Positions 47,001 through 54,875 of a DNA stretch of 64,000 bases are shown here, piece after piece; positions within the stretch are counted from its first letter, which is position 1, and each line of letters opens with the position of its first letter. The notes under the pieces were generated by a model. It was not told the origin of the DNA. It did not search any database and worked only from the letters and a program-made list of their open reading frames with translations. A program made the position numbers and the translations under genes. Origin of the DNA: JACDAN01 sp963721345 (GTDB lineage: Bacteria; Actinomycetota; Thermoleophilia; Gaiellales; Gaiellaceae); the NCBI GenBank assembly GCA_963721345.1, contig CAVRIT010000001.1:1054001-1118000 (forward strand). Reading direction: 5' to 3'.

Positions 47001-47168
47001 ACGTTCGTGCTGTCGATCAAGCGGCCGGACGGCGTGATAGTGGCGTCGTCGCTGTTCGGCACGAACGGCGGCGCTGTAAGTGCGACGTTTGCAGTTGCCG
47101 GCACCTACGCGGTCGTTGTCGATCCACAGTCGGCAAATACAGGCGGAGGCCAAATCACAGTGACGTGA
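44064..47168 (+). CDS. Secreted subtilase (S8) with five C-terminal Cys-Cys repeats
   Basis: Exported protease, 1,034 residues. Signal peptide 1-27, I9-like propeptide (ELIVGFRAGVSAAEQARVL...RVEYAEPNHVLR), catalytic domain about 115-410 with Asp138 (VGVIDSGVDF), His197 (HGHGTHVAGT) and Ser357 (GTSMAAPHVAG), and the oxyanion Asn in AAAGNS. A calcium-type acidic loop (DDDGNGYVDD) follows the Asp. An Ig-like piece then leads to five repeats of about 106 residues. Each has GQRVxLKVSGVTIG, a Cys-Cys pair (SPCCS, STCCS), FVDTKxLPxTGTY and a closing VDPQG. The repeats are homologous to those of the giant protein. They may anchor or target the enzyme; function unknown. Confidence 0.92.
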   Translation: MPVGLRRLAALGLLLGLVAAAPASGGAPSGSAELIVGFRAGVSAAEQARVLAGSSGRVRKRWTRIDGVLAAVPRARVDAAIRALERDPRVEYAEPNHVLRVSTSDPRFDELWGLAKIDAPSAWQVTTGDPNVVVGVIDSGVDFSHPDLAGARWTNPAESCDACKANGVDDDGNGYVDDWRGWDFANGDNDPFDDHGHGTHVAGTVGAVGDNGLGVTGVAQRVRLMGLKFIGSDGTGTTADAISAVLYASANGAHVTNNSYGGDGFSQAMLDAIRTADSRGSLFVAAAGNSSSDNDADPVYPAGYDVPNVVSVAASDQFDQFAWFSNVGAASVDLAAPGVNVLSTSPGGAYRYDQGTSMAAPHVAGAAALVKARFPGATDVGLKALLLRTVDPLAAYGQFVRTGGRLDANSAVRCAGAPRAWVDAPVPGFEVDVGSPLELQVLRTPCGDGPPSAAVNGEPVALTARGDGLYTGSYVAAAAGTVTVTADGHSVSGSAAANTAIQPGGAAVTVTTTSPGENVTLRFHGVAGQRVALKVSGVTIGASPCCSALLSIPGLVSQTPFGRNGTFVDTKTLPTTGTYSIFVDPQGTDVGSATFTLYDVPPDVTAAITPGGAPVSVTTGPVPGQNAALSFHGLAGQRVSVKVSGVTMGTSPCCVGYVSIPGVTPGALFGRNGVFVDTKVLPATGEYRVVVDPMGMEMGSATVTLYDVPPDVVVPLSGPTTFSVGSVPGQNALATFSGEAGDRVLVRASGVTVGTSTCCSLKLSIPGVTAMPILLGRNGGLIDTVKLPSTGSYSVFVDPQGMDAGSVTLELFDVPPDVTGTIAPSGAPVTVSTSAPGQNAALTFSGIAGQRVSLKLTGVTIGTSTCCSAKVGILKPDGTSLVLGTLLGTNGGFVDAKILPASGTYTIVLDPQGMDVGSATATLYEVPPDVSGSLTVGGPAVNVSFGTPGQNAALMFSGIPGQRITVRASSVTVGTSTCCTFVLSIKRPDGVIVASSLFGTNGGAVSATFAVAGTYAVVVDPQSANTGGGQITVT

Positions 47169-47234
47169 GGCGGTGAGGCGAGAGCTTCGGCAGGACGCCT
47201 TGGGCTTTGCGAACGACGGTGCTAGCTTTCCGGC

Positions 47235-48524
47235 GTGGGGGTCTGGAGAGTTGCGGCTTGGACCGCGACGCTGATGCTTGCCTGCATCGCCGTGACGGCG
47301 TTGCCAGCCTCGGCGGCGCGGACCGGCGCGTACCCCGGCGGAAACGGCGCGATCGCGTTCGTCCAGTACAGCTCGGCTGAGGGCTGGACCCTCTCGGCGA
47401 TGAACCCCGACGGATCAGCTGTGCGACGGCTGCTGCCCGCCAGCATTTCGAGGTCTGTAGGTCCCGTGGCGTGGTCGCCTGATGGGCGGCGGCTCGCCTT
47501 TCTCGATCAGCAGGACCGGCTGAGTGTCGTCAACTCCAACGGCACCGGTCACCGCGTCGTTGCCGACCACGTCTGGCGTCTCAGGCCAAGCTGGTCACCG
47601 AGCGGCGAGGAGATTGCCGCGGCGGTGAACGACGACGGCACGCTCGTCCTGATGGCTATCCGCGCGGACGGCTCCAGCCGCCGAGAGCTCGTTCCGCGCA
47701 GCCGCCTCGCGTCGTTCGACGACTTCGCCTGGTCCTCGACCGGAAAAATTGCGATGCGCAGGAAGTACGGGTCGAGGCATCCGGATGCGGGCAAGCAAGC
47801 TCTCGTCACGATGGACGACGGCGGTGGAAACGAGACGGTGATCTTCCGACCCGTCCACCAAGCCCCTGCGCCGGAGAAGTTGTCGTGGTCGCCCGACGGC
47901 TCGAGAATCGCATTCCAGCTGATGGAGTATCTGGAAACGCGAACGGAGACAACCGTCAACGTGATCAACGCGGACGGATCGAACCGGCGGAAGCTCGGGG
48001 TCGGGACAGAGCCCGCATGGTCACCGGACGGAGGGAAGATCCTCTACACGACGGGTGACCCCGCCCAGGCTCAGCACGACGCGCGCATCTCCGTGATGAA
48101 TCCGGACGGCTCCGCCAAGAAAGAGCTTCGCCGAGGGATGCACGCTGACTGGCAGCCCTGTCGACCCGGCGCGACGTGCCGCCTCGCGGCGCCGACTCCC
48201 GCAAAGCCGCCCCCGCGGCGCGCTGCGGCGCCCCTGCGCGGGCGGCTGACCGCGGCGGTCACCACTGGCGGCTTCGCCCTCCTCTACACCCGCCGGGAGG
48301 GCATCAACTGGTCCGTCACAAAACTCAAGGCGGGCGTCTACGCGATTACCGTCCGCGATAGGTCCAGGCGGCACAACTTCCACCTCGTCGGCGTCGGCGT
48401 CGACCGCCGGACGAGTGCCGGCCGCATCGGCACTTTCAGGTGGAGAGTGAAGCTGAACCGCGGGAAGCTCACCTTCTTCTCGGACCGCTTGCGGGCCGCA
48501 CGCATGACCGTCACGGTCTCGTAG
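47235..48524 (+). CDS. Secreted TolB-like/PD40 beta-propeller protein
   Basis: 429 residues. A signal peptide ends near LPASA, then six PD40-type blades: SAMNPDGSAVRRL, WSPDGRRLAFLD, WSPSGEEIAAAV, WSPDGSRIAFQ, INADGSNRRKL and WSPDGGKILYTT. The C-terminal 110 residues form a separate beta domain after a Pro/Ala linker (PTPAKPPPRRAA). Such propellers act as binding scaffolds. Start 47235 is GTG. There are no tol/pal genes nearby, so no Tol function is implied. Confidence 0.8.
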   Translation: MGVWRVAAWTATLMLACIAVTALPASAARTGAYPGGNGAIAFVQYSSAEGWTLSAMNPDGSAVRRLLPASISRSVGPVAWSPDGRRLAFLDQQDRLSVVNSNGTGHRVVADHVWRLRPSWSPSGEEIAAAVNDDGTLVLMAIRADGSSRRELVPRSRLASFDDFAWSSTGKIAMRRKYGSRHPDAGKQALVTMDDGGGNETVIFRPVHQAPAPEKLSWSPDGSRIAFQLMEYLETRTETTVNVINADGSNRRKLGVGTEPAWSPDGGKILYTTGDPAQAQHDARISVMNPDGSAKKELRRGMHADWQPCRPGATCRLAAPTPAKPPPRRAAAPLRGRLTAAVTTGGFALLYTRREGINWSVTKLKAGVYAITVRDRSRRHNFHLVGVGVDRRTSAGRIGTFRWRVKLNRGKLTFFSDRLRAARMTVTVS

Positions 48525-48559
48525 GCGTCAGCCGCGCGGCAATCCTTTTCCCTCGTGCG

Positions 48560-49583
48560 TCAGCGAATGGACCAGGTGTCGCCGGCGTGCAGCAGCTTCT
48601 CTAGCTCGCCTTCGCCCTGCTCTGCCCGCGTCGTCTCGATCTGCTCCGCCATCAGGGCGTCGTAGACCGGGCGCTCTACGGCTCGGAAGATCCCGATCGG
48701 CGTCGGGCCGTGCGGAGTGTGCGACAGGCGTGATAGCGCGTACGCAAGCGACGAGTGTTCCGTGTGCTCGTCGTGCACGACCAGGCCTTCGTCGCTGCGG
48801 CCAGCGTCGACGATCTCCATCGAGCCGTCCGGGCGCTGCACCACGCCCCGTTCGCCGTTCTCGCCGAAGCGGATCGGCTCGCCGTGCTTCAGCAGGATCC
48901 GGTTCTCCTGTCTGCTCCTTCACGGCGTCGAAGGCACCGTCGTTGTAGACGTTGCAGTTCTGGTAGATCTCGACGAAGGCCGCGCCCGGATGCTGAGCCG
49001 CGCGCCGCAGTACGTCCGTCAGGTGCTTCTTGTCGGTGTCGATCGAGCGCGCGACGAACGTCGCCTCCGCGCCCAGCGCCAGCGCGACCGGGTTGAACGG
49101 GTAGTCCGTCGAGCCGAGCGGCGTCGTCTTGTTCCTCGTCCCGAACGGGCTCGTCGGCGAGTACTGGCCCTTCGTCAGCCCGTAGATCTGGTTGTTGAAG
49201 AGCAGGATCTTGATGTTCACGTTGCGGCGCAGCGCGTGGATCAGGTGGTTGCCGCCGATCGAGAGCGCGTCGCCGTCGCCGGTCACGACCCAAACGGACA
49301 AGTCCGGCCGCGACGTCGACAGCCCCGTCGCGATCGCCGGCGCGCGCCCGTGGATCGAGTGGATCCCGTAGGTCTCCATGTAGTACGGGAAGCGCGCCGC
49401 GCAGCCGATCCCCGAGACGAAGACGATCCGCTCGCGCGGGACGCCGAGCTCCGGCATGAAGCTCTGCATCGCCGCGAGGATCGCGTAGTCCCCGCAGCCC
49501 GGGCACCAGCGGACCTCCTGGTCGGACTTGAAGTCCTTCGCCGTGAGTTGCACCAGCGGACGCCCGCCGTTTCCCTCGGTCAT
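48560..49583 (-). CDS. korB: 2-oxoacid:ferredoxin oxidoreductase, beta subunit (one frameshift)
   Basis: Catalytic TPP-binding subunit, about 340 residues. CPGCGDY (Cys27, Cys30) is part of the [4Fe-4S] ligand set; GDGDALSIGGNHLIHALRRN with NNQIYGLTKGQYSPTSPFG is the TPP-Mg site and its product end. With the alpha subunit it converts 2-oxoglutarate (or another 2-oxoacid) and CoA to acyl-CoA, CO2 and reduced ferredoxin. The frame breaks near 48910 (one extra A after KEQ), then continues QENRILLKHGEPIRFGENGE to the normal C-terminus. The start ATG 49583 overlaps the stop of the membrane gene (ATGA). It is a cytoplasmic complex. Confidence 0.9.
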
Positions 49584-50193
49584 GCCGTCACCTCCGTGGG
49601 CCGTCCCCGCCGCAGCAGCTCGAGCGGCCAGCACGCCGAACGCGACGTCATCAGCACGCAGCGATGCCAGCGGCCTCGAGCGGATCCTCCAGCGGCCTCC
49701 GCCCGGCAGCTCGTCGACGAACAGCGCCAAGAGGAAGATCGCCGCGCCCGACGCCGCCGATCATCACCGCCCGCGAGGAGCTCAGCAGGATCCGCCGGTA
49801 GGCGACGAGAAAGACCAGCCCGAGCACCGGGCAAGAAGAGTCGCGTGCGCCGCGGATCGAGCGCCGATCTTCTCCGCGAGCCGTCTCGCTCAGCTCGAAC
49901 GTCTCCTCGACCGCCAGGAAGCCCAGCCCGATCGCCGTGACCCGAAGAAGCGCCGAGTGCTCGCCGCCGCAGCAGCGCGGCCATCGCCGCGAGCCCGCAG
50001 CCCGACCGCCAGCACGAGGCCGTTGAGGTAGGTCGGCGTCCGGATACGAGTCCGGTGCACGTCGACGCTGACGCGGTCCAGCACCCGGACCTGGATGTAG
50101 CTCGCTCGTCGCGCGACGCGCTCGACGATCAGCGGCAGCGATGACCAGCGCGGCGCCGAGGAACGCGAGCCCGGCCGAGGAGCCAGCGGTTCA
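49580..50193 (-). CDS. Membrane protein between korA and korB, many frameshifts
   Basis: About 200 residues with four to five transmembrane helices after correction of about seven single-base breaks (most +1 of G or C): pieces include AGLAFLGAALVIAALIVERV, RTPTYLNGLVLAVGL, RVTAIGLGFLAVEETFELSE, PVLGLVFLVAYRRILLSSS, and the C-terminal end LMTSRSACWPLELLRRGRP. Family not recognised. It is coupled on both sides: the GTG start overlaps the korA TGA by 4 bp, and its TGA overlaps the korB ATG by 4 bp. This makes it an integral part of the korA-korB operon, an unusual place for a membrane gene. It could be decayed. Confidence 0.6.
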
Positions 50194-52026
50194 CAGCATC
50201 CCCTCGATCGCCTCGGCCAGCTCGGAGCTCCGGAACGGCAGCCCGCGCACCTTGTTGTAGCCGACCGCGTCGACCAGGAACTCGGCGCGCACGAGCTTCA
50301 GCAGCTGCCCGAGGTTCATCTCCGGGACGAGCACCTTCTCGTAGCTGCGCAGCACGTCGCCCGTGTTCCGCGGGAACGGGTTCAGGTAGTGCAGATGCGC
50401 CTGCGCGACCTTGCCGCCCGAGGCGCGCACCCGCCGAACGCCCGCGGCGATCGGCCCGTAGGTCCCGCCCCACCCGAGCACGAGCAGGTCGGCGCCCTCC
50501 TGGTGGTCGACCTCGAGCTCGGGGATGTCGGCCGCGATCCCCGCCACCTTCTGCGCTCGCACGCGAACCATGTAGTCGTGGTTGTCGGGGTCGTACGAGA
50601 CGTTGCCCGAACCGTCGGCCTTCTCCAGCCCGCCGATCCGGTGCTCCAGCCCGGGCGTCCCCGGGATCGCCCAGGGCCGCGCCAGGGTCTCCGCGTCGCG
50701 CTGGTACGGCAGGAAGTCGCCCTCGTGGTTCGGCGCGTCCGCGAACTCGACCGAAATGTCCGGCAGCGACTCGATGTCCGGGATCAGCCACGGCTCGGAG
50801 CCGTTCGCCAGGTACGCGTCGGACATGAGGAAGACCGGCGTGCGGTACTTCAGCGCGATCCGCGCAGCCTCGATCGCCGTCTCGAAGCAGCCGCCGGGCG
50901 TCGATGCTGCGATCACCGGCACCGGCGACTCCGCGTTCCGCCCCCACATCGCGAGCAGCAGGTCGGCCTGCTCGGGCTTCGTCGGCATCCCCGTGGACGG
51001 GCCGGCGCGCTGGATGTCGAGGATCAGCAGCGGCAGCTCGAGCGCGACGGCCAGCCCGATCGTCTCCATCTTCAGCACGACACCCGGGCCGCTCGAGGTG
51101 CACACGCCGAGCGCCCCGCCGAACGACGCGCCGAGCGCTGCGCCCACCGCGGCGATCTCGTCCTCGGCCTGGAACGTCCGCACGCCGAAGTTCTTGTGGC
51201 GCGACAGGTCTTCGAGGATCTCGGAGGCCGGCGTGATCGGGTAGGCGCCGAGGAAGAGCGGCAGCCCGCTCTTCACGCTGGCCGCGACGAGCCCGAGCGC
51301 GAGCGCCTGGTTCCCGCGGATGTTCCGGTACGTCCCGGGCGGGAGCGGGGCGGGCGAGACCTCGTAGGTGACGCGGAAGTCCTCGCTCGTCTCGCCGTAC
51401 GCCCAGCCGGCCTTGAAGGCCTTGATGTTCCCCTCGGCGATCTCGGGTCGCGCCTTGAACTTCCGCTCGAGGAACGCGATCGTGCCCTCCGCCGGCCGGT
51501 GGAAGAGCCAGGACATCAGCCCGAGCGCGAACATGTTCTTCGAGCGCTCGGCCTCGCGCTTCGTGATCGCCACTTCCTTCAGCGCCTCGAGCGTCAGCGA
51601 GGTGAGCGGCACCTCGTGGACGTGGAACTCGTCGAGCGAGCCGTCCTCGAGGGGGTTCGCGGTGTAGCCCGCCTTCTCGAGGTTCCGGTCGGTGAAGGCG
51701 TCGCGGTTGACGATCAGCGTGCCGCCCTGCGGCAGGTCGCGGATGTTCGTGCGGAGCGCCGCAGGGTTCATCGCGACGAGCACGTTCGGCTCGTCGCCCG
51801 GCGTGAGGATGTCGTGGTCGGAGAAGTGGATCTGGAAGCCGGAGACGCCGGGCAGCGAGCCGGCCGGGGCGCGGATCTCCGCGGGGAAGTCAGGGAGCGT
51901 CGAAAGGTCGTTCCCGAGCATCGCCGTCTCGCTCGTGAAGCGATCGCCGGTGAGCTGTATGCCGTCGCCCGAGTCCCCGGCGAACCGGATCACGACGCGG
52001 TCGAGCTGTTCGACGGGCTTGTTCAT
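50191..52026 (-). CDS. korA: 2-oxoacid:ferredoxin oxidoreductase, alpha subunit
   Basis: Alpha subunit, 611 residues, a natural fusion of the gamma-like domain (N-terminal, about 1-200; RFAGDSGDGIQLTGDRF) and the alpha pyrimidine-binding domain (about 230-600). YPITPAS (near residue 262) and the TPP pyrimidine glutamate in TFQAEDEIAAVGAA identify it. This gamma-alpha fusion with a separate beta subunit and no delta ferredoxin subunit is the KorAB form of mycobacteria and related actinobacteria, thought to work with an external ferredoxin. First gene of the korA-membrane-korB operon. Confidence 0.93.
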   Translation of the reverse strand: MNKPVEQLDRVVIRFAGDSGDGIQLTGDRFTSETAMLGNDLSTLPDFPAEIRAPAGSLPGVSGFQIHFSDHDILTPGDEPNVLVAMNPAALRTNIRDLPQGGTLIVNRDAFTDRNLEKAGYTANPLEDGSLDEFHVHEVPLTSLTLEALKEVAITKREAERSKNMFALGLMSWLFHRPAEGTIAFLERKFKARPEIAEGNIKAFKAGWAYGETSEDFRVTYEVSPAPLPPGTYRNIRGNQALALGLVAASVKSGLPLFLGAYPITPASEILEDLSRHKNFGVRTFQAEDEIAAVGAALGASFGGALGVCTSSGPGVVLKMETIGLAVALELPLLILDIQRAGPSTGMPTKPEQADLLLAMWGRNAESPVPVIAASTPGGCFETAIEAARIALKYRTPVFLMSDAYLANGSEPWLIPDIESLPDISVEFADAPNHEGDFLPYQRDAETLARPWAIPGTPGLEHRIGGLEKADGSGNVSYDPDNHDYMVRVRAQKVAGIAADIPELEVDHQEGADLLVLGWGGTYGPIAAGVRRVRASGGKVAQAHLHYLNPFPRNTGDVLRSYEKVLVPEMNLGQLLKLVRAEFLVDAVGYNKVRGLPFRSSELAEAIEGML

Positions 52027-52074
52027 CGTCCCGTCTACGGAGGCTAGCCGTTTACACGGCCGGTGCGAAAAGCG

Positions 52075-52578
52075 CTACCGCGCGCCGGTGAACCAGTGCC
52101 TCCGGATGCCCCGTGCCTTCCCGCGGAAGAGCGTGCACCCGCCCGGATTCACAGCCGACGCCTCGGTCATCCCCCAGAGCACGTCCTCGTCGAGGCGCTG
52201 CGCGGTCTTGACCGACAGCTTCAGCCGCGCCTTCAGCGGCTTGCCGTTGCAACGAAGACTCGACGTCAGCGTGGTGGCCCCGACATACCAGCCGTCTCGC
52301 TGCGTCAGCGTGAAGCGCGCAGGGGTCCCGCGCGGCGGCCGGTAGATCGTCGCAATCGCCATGCAGTCGCCTAAGCCGCACACCGGCTGGAAGTTCACGC
52401 GGTTGTCCATGATCTTCGTGAGCATCGACCGGACCGTCATCGGCGGACCGGTGTACGTCGCACGCGTCGAATGGAAGTGCCACGTCCCGGTCGGGACGAG
52501 AGGTGGATCCTTGGCGCTCGCAGCCGGCGCCGAGAAAACCGCCAGTGCGAGCATCACGATCGGAATCGAGCGCCTCAC
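52075..52578 (-). CDS. Secreted hypothetical protein with paired cysteines
   Basis: 167 residues with a signal peptide (MLALAVFSAPAASA). The mature domain begins WHFHSTRATYTGPPM, has VCGLGDC in the middle, SSLRCNGKP further on and GGCTLFRG near the end (four cysteines, likely two disulfides). No family recognised. It lies 49 bp upstream-side of korA's start on the same strand, and downstream of the epimerase gene. Confidence 0.65.
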   Translation of the reverse strand: MRRSIPIVMLALAVFSAPAASAKDPPLVPTGTWHFHSTRATYTGPPMTVRSMLTKIMDNRVNFQPVCGLGDCMAIATIYRPPRGTPARFTLTQRDGWYVGATTLTSSLRCNGKPLKARLKLSVKTAQRLDEDVLWGMTEASAVNPGGCTLFRGKARGIRRHWFTGAR

Positions 52579-52604
52579 GGCATCCGGATCCTAGCGCGCC
52601 TCGG

Positions 52605-53552
52605 TCAGCAGATAGCCGCGGGGATAGGGACACCGCGGGCGGCGGACAAGACCTCCCGAACCATGGCTCGCCAGTCGGTGTCGAACTCGATCCCGAGGGC
52701 CCGCAACTTCGAGTTGTCGACCGAGACGTGCGTTACGTCGCCGGGCCGCTCGGGCGCATAGCGGATCAGTGTGCCGTTCCCGGCTTCAGCAACGACGAAC
52801 TCGGCCAGCTCCCGGACCGTGACGCTGATTCCCGACGCGCAGTTGAAGAACTGCCGGCTCATCCCCGAGGCCGTGGCGGCCGCGATCGTTGCGCGGACGA
52901 CGTCGCGGACCGACGTGAACGAACGTGTCTGCTCCCCCGAGCCGAAGATCGTCAGCGGCTCACCGGCGGCGCTCCGGCGAGCGAAGATGGGAACGACGCC
53001 GCCACGCTCCGAGTCGTCCTGCCGCGGCCCGACGACGTGGTAGTACCGCAGCACCGTGTAGTCGAGACCGTAGACCCGATCGACGGCGCGGCAGTACGCC
53101 TCGCCGGCGAGCTTGCTGACGCCGTAGAGCGAGACCGGGTTTCTCGCGTCGTCCTCGCCGTGCGATCCGCGGATCTCCCCGAACACCGATCCGGTCGAAC
53201 CGTGGACGAACTTCGGTACACCGCCCTCCACCGTGCGCAACAGGAGACGGAGCGTGCCGTGGGCGTTCACGGCGAGGTCGCGCTCGGGATCGTCCAGCGA
53301 GACGGTGTGCTTCGAGGCTGCGAGGTGGAAGACGCAGTCGACGCTGTCGAGCTTCGCACCGTCCGCCCACGAGAGGAGGTCGGCGACCACGAGCCGGAAA
53401 CCCGGCGAGCCCAGAAGGTGGTCGACGTTGCGCGTCGAGCCGCCCGTCGCGACGAGATTGTCGACGCAGGTCACTTCGTCGCCGCGCGCGATGAGGGCAT
53501 CGCACAGGTGCGAACCGATGAACCCCGCTCCCCCGGTGACGACGGATCGCAA
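52605..53552 (-). CDS. NAD-dependent nucleotide-sugar epimerase/dehydratase (GalE-like SDR)
   Basis: Extended short-chain dehydrogenase, 315 residues. The NAD-binding motif GGAGFIGSH is at residues 6-14; the catalytic triad is Ser/Thr in HGSTGSVFG with Tyr-X3-Lys in LYGVSKLAGE (the YxxxK motif). DNLVATGGSTRNVDHL is the GalE-type loop. It isomerises or dehydrates a UDP- or GDP-sugar; the sugar is unknown. TTG start 53552 is chosen because SVVTGGAGF needs the N-terminus there and there is no ATG nearby. Divergent from the glycosyltransferase gene with 18 bp between starts. Confidence 0.88.
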   Translation of the reverse strand: MRSVVTGGAGFIGSHLCDALIARGDEVTCVDNLVATGGSTRNVDHLLGSPGFRLVVADLLSWADGAKLDSVDCVFHLAASKHTVSLDDPERDLAVNAHGTLRLLLRTVEGGVPKFVHGSTGSVFGEIRGSHGEDDARNPVSLYGVSKLAGEAYCRAVDRVYGLDYTVLRYYHVVGPRQDDSERGGVVPIFARRSAAGEPLTIFGSGEQTRSFTSVRDVVRATIAAATASGMSRQFFNCASGISVTVRELAEFVVAEAGNGTLIRYAPERPGDVTHVSVDNSKLRALGIEFDTDWRAMVREVLSAARGVPIPAAIC

Positions 53553-53570
53553 CGCCGTACCATTATCGAC

Positions 53571-54875
53571 GTGCTCCTGGTGCTCGGCAACCGGCTCATG
53601 GATCACGCCGGGGGCACGGAGGTTCACCTTCTGACGATCGGAGAGGAGCTCCGCCGCCTCGGCCACGAGGTCGTCGTGTATTCGCCCGAGGTCGGCCCGT
53701 TCGCGGACTACGTGAGCGCCCGTGGCGTTCCGGTCGTCGACAGGCTGCGTGACCTGCCGAATGAGTGCGACGTGGTGTTCGCACAGGACCGCCTCGTCGT
53801 TTTCGACCTCGCCGAGCGCTACCCGAAAGCATTCACCGTCTTCAGGGTCTGCGGCGACGTACACGAGTTCCAGCTCCCGCCACAGGTAGACGGGCTCGTC
53901 GACCTCGTCGTCGTGCTGAGCAAGAGGTACGCACGGGTGGCCCAGGCGTGCAGCGTCGCAGCGCCCGTCCTCCGTCTGCGAACCCCGATCGACGTCGACA
54001 GACTCGTTCCGCACGGACGTATCCGCGACACGCCGAAGCGCGCGGTCGTGCTGGGGAACTATCCGGAGCGCGTCGACGTCGTCCGGCAGGCGTTGGGGGG
54101 AGCAGGCATCGACCTCACCGAGATCGGCGGCGCGCAGCAGCGCTTCGACGTCGCCGAAGCGGTCGCGGACGCGGACATCGTGGTCGCAAAGAGCCGTGCG
54201 GCTCTCGACGCGATGGCGTGCGGCAAGGCCGTCTATGTGTTCGACGTCTTCGGCGGCGACGGCTGGGTGACGCCGGAGGTCTACCCCACGATGGAGGCGG
54301 ACCATTTCGCAGGGCTCGCGACTGGACGCGTCCTGGACGCAGACGAGATCGCGGCGGACCTCGCGGATTACGACCCCGAGATGGGGGTCGCCAATCGCGA
54401 TCTGGTCATGCAGCACCATCGCGTGCGCGACCACGTCGCGGAGTTTCTCGAGGCAGTCCCGGAGGGGCGCGTCGCCCAGCGTGCCACCACGCCGCACGCC
54501 GAGCTGTCGCGACTCGTCGCTCTCCAATGGGCGTGGGTCGAGGCGGCCCAGACAGCCCGCGGCCACCTCTCTTGGGCCCACCACCGACAGCTCGAGGAGG
54601 AAAGAGCAGCGGCGAAACTGCGGGTCGCTGTCGACGAGGAGCGTCGCCGTGCCGACGAGGCCACCGCGGCGGCGCAGAGCGCTGCTGCCGCGCTCCGGCA
54701 CGCCGAGATGGAGCGCGACGCGGCCGACGAGCGAGTGGCGCAGCTCGAGCAGGAGTTCGCGAGCATCCTCGAGAGTCGCGCGTTCCGGGTCTCGACGGCC
54801 TACTGGCGGCGGCGTGATTGGCTGCTCGGCCCTCTTCGGCGACGGTCGATGAACGACTCCCAGGATCGCGTTTGA
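53571..54875 (+). CDS. Glycosyltransferase (family 4-like) with C-terminal coiled coil
   Basis: 434 residues. The N-terminal half opens LLVLGNRLMDHAGGTEVHLLTIGEELRRLGHEVVVYSPE, the usual GT-B acceptor domain of family-4 enzymes. The donor half contains VVLGNYPERVDVVRQAL and AEAVADADIVVAKSRAALDAMACGKAVYVFD, where family 4 has its nucleotide-sugar site. After about residue 345 comes a charged coiled coil (HAELSRLV...RHAEMERDAADERVAQLEQE) ending in a basic WRRRDWLLGPLRRR tail that resembles membrane-proximal tails of actinobacterial glycosyltransferases. It probably acts with the divergent epimerase in surface glycan synthesis. Confidence 0.8.
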   Translation: MLLVLGNRLMDHAGGTEVHLLTIGEELRRLGHEVVVYSPEVGPFADYVSARGVPVVDRLRDLPNECDVVFAQDRLVVFDLAERYPKAFTVFRVCGDVHEFQLPPQVDGLVDLVVVLSKRYARVAQACSVAAPVLRLRTPIDVDRLVPHGRIRDTPKRAVVLGNYPERVDVVRQALGGAGIDLTEIGGAQQRFDVAEAVADADIVVAKSRAALDAMACGKAVYVFDVFGGDGWVTPEVYPTMEADHFAGLATGRVLDADEIAADLADYDPEMGVANRDLVMQHHRVRDHVAEFLEAVPEGRVAQRATTPHAELSRLVALQWAWVEAAQTARGHLSWAHHRQLEEERAAAKLRVAVDEERRRADEATAAAQSAAAALRHAEMERDAADERVAQLEQEFASILESRAFRVSTAYWRRRDWLLGPLRRRSMNDSQDRV

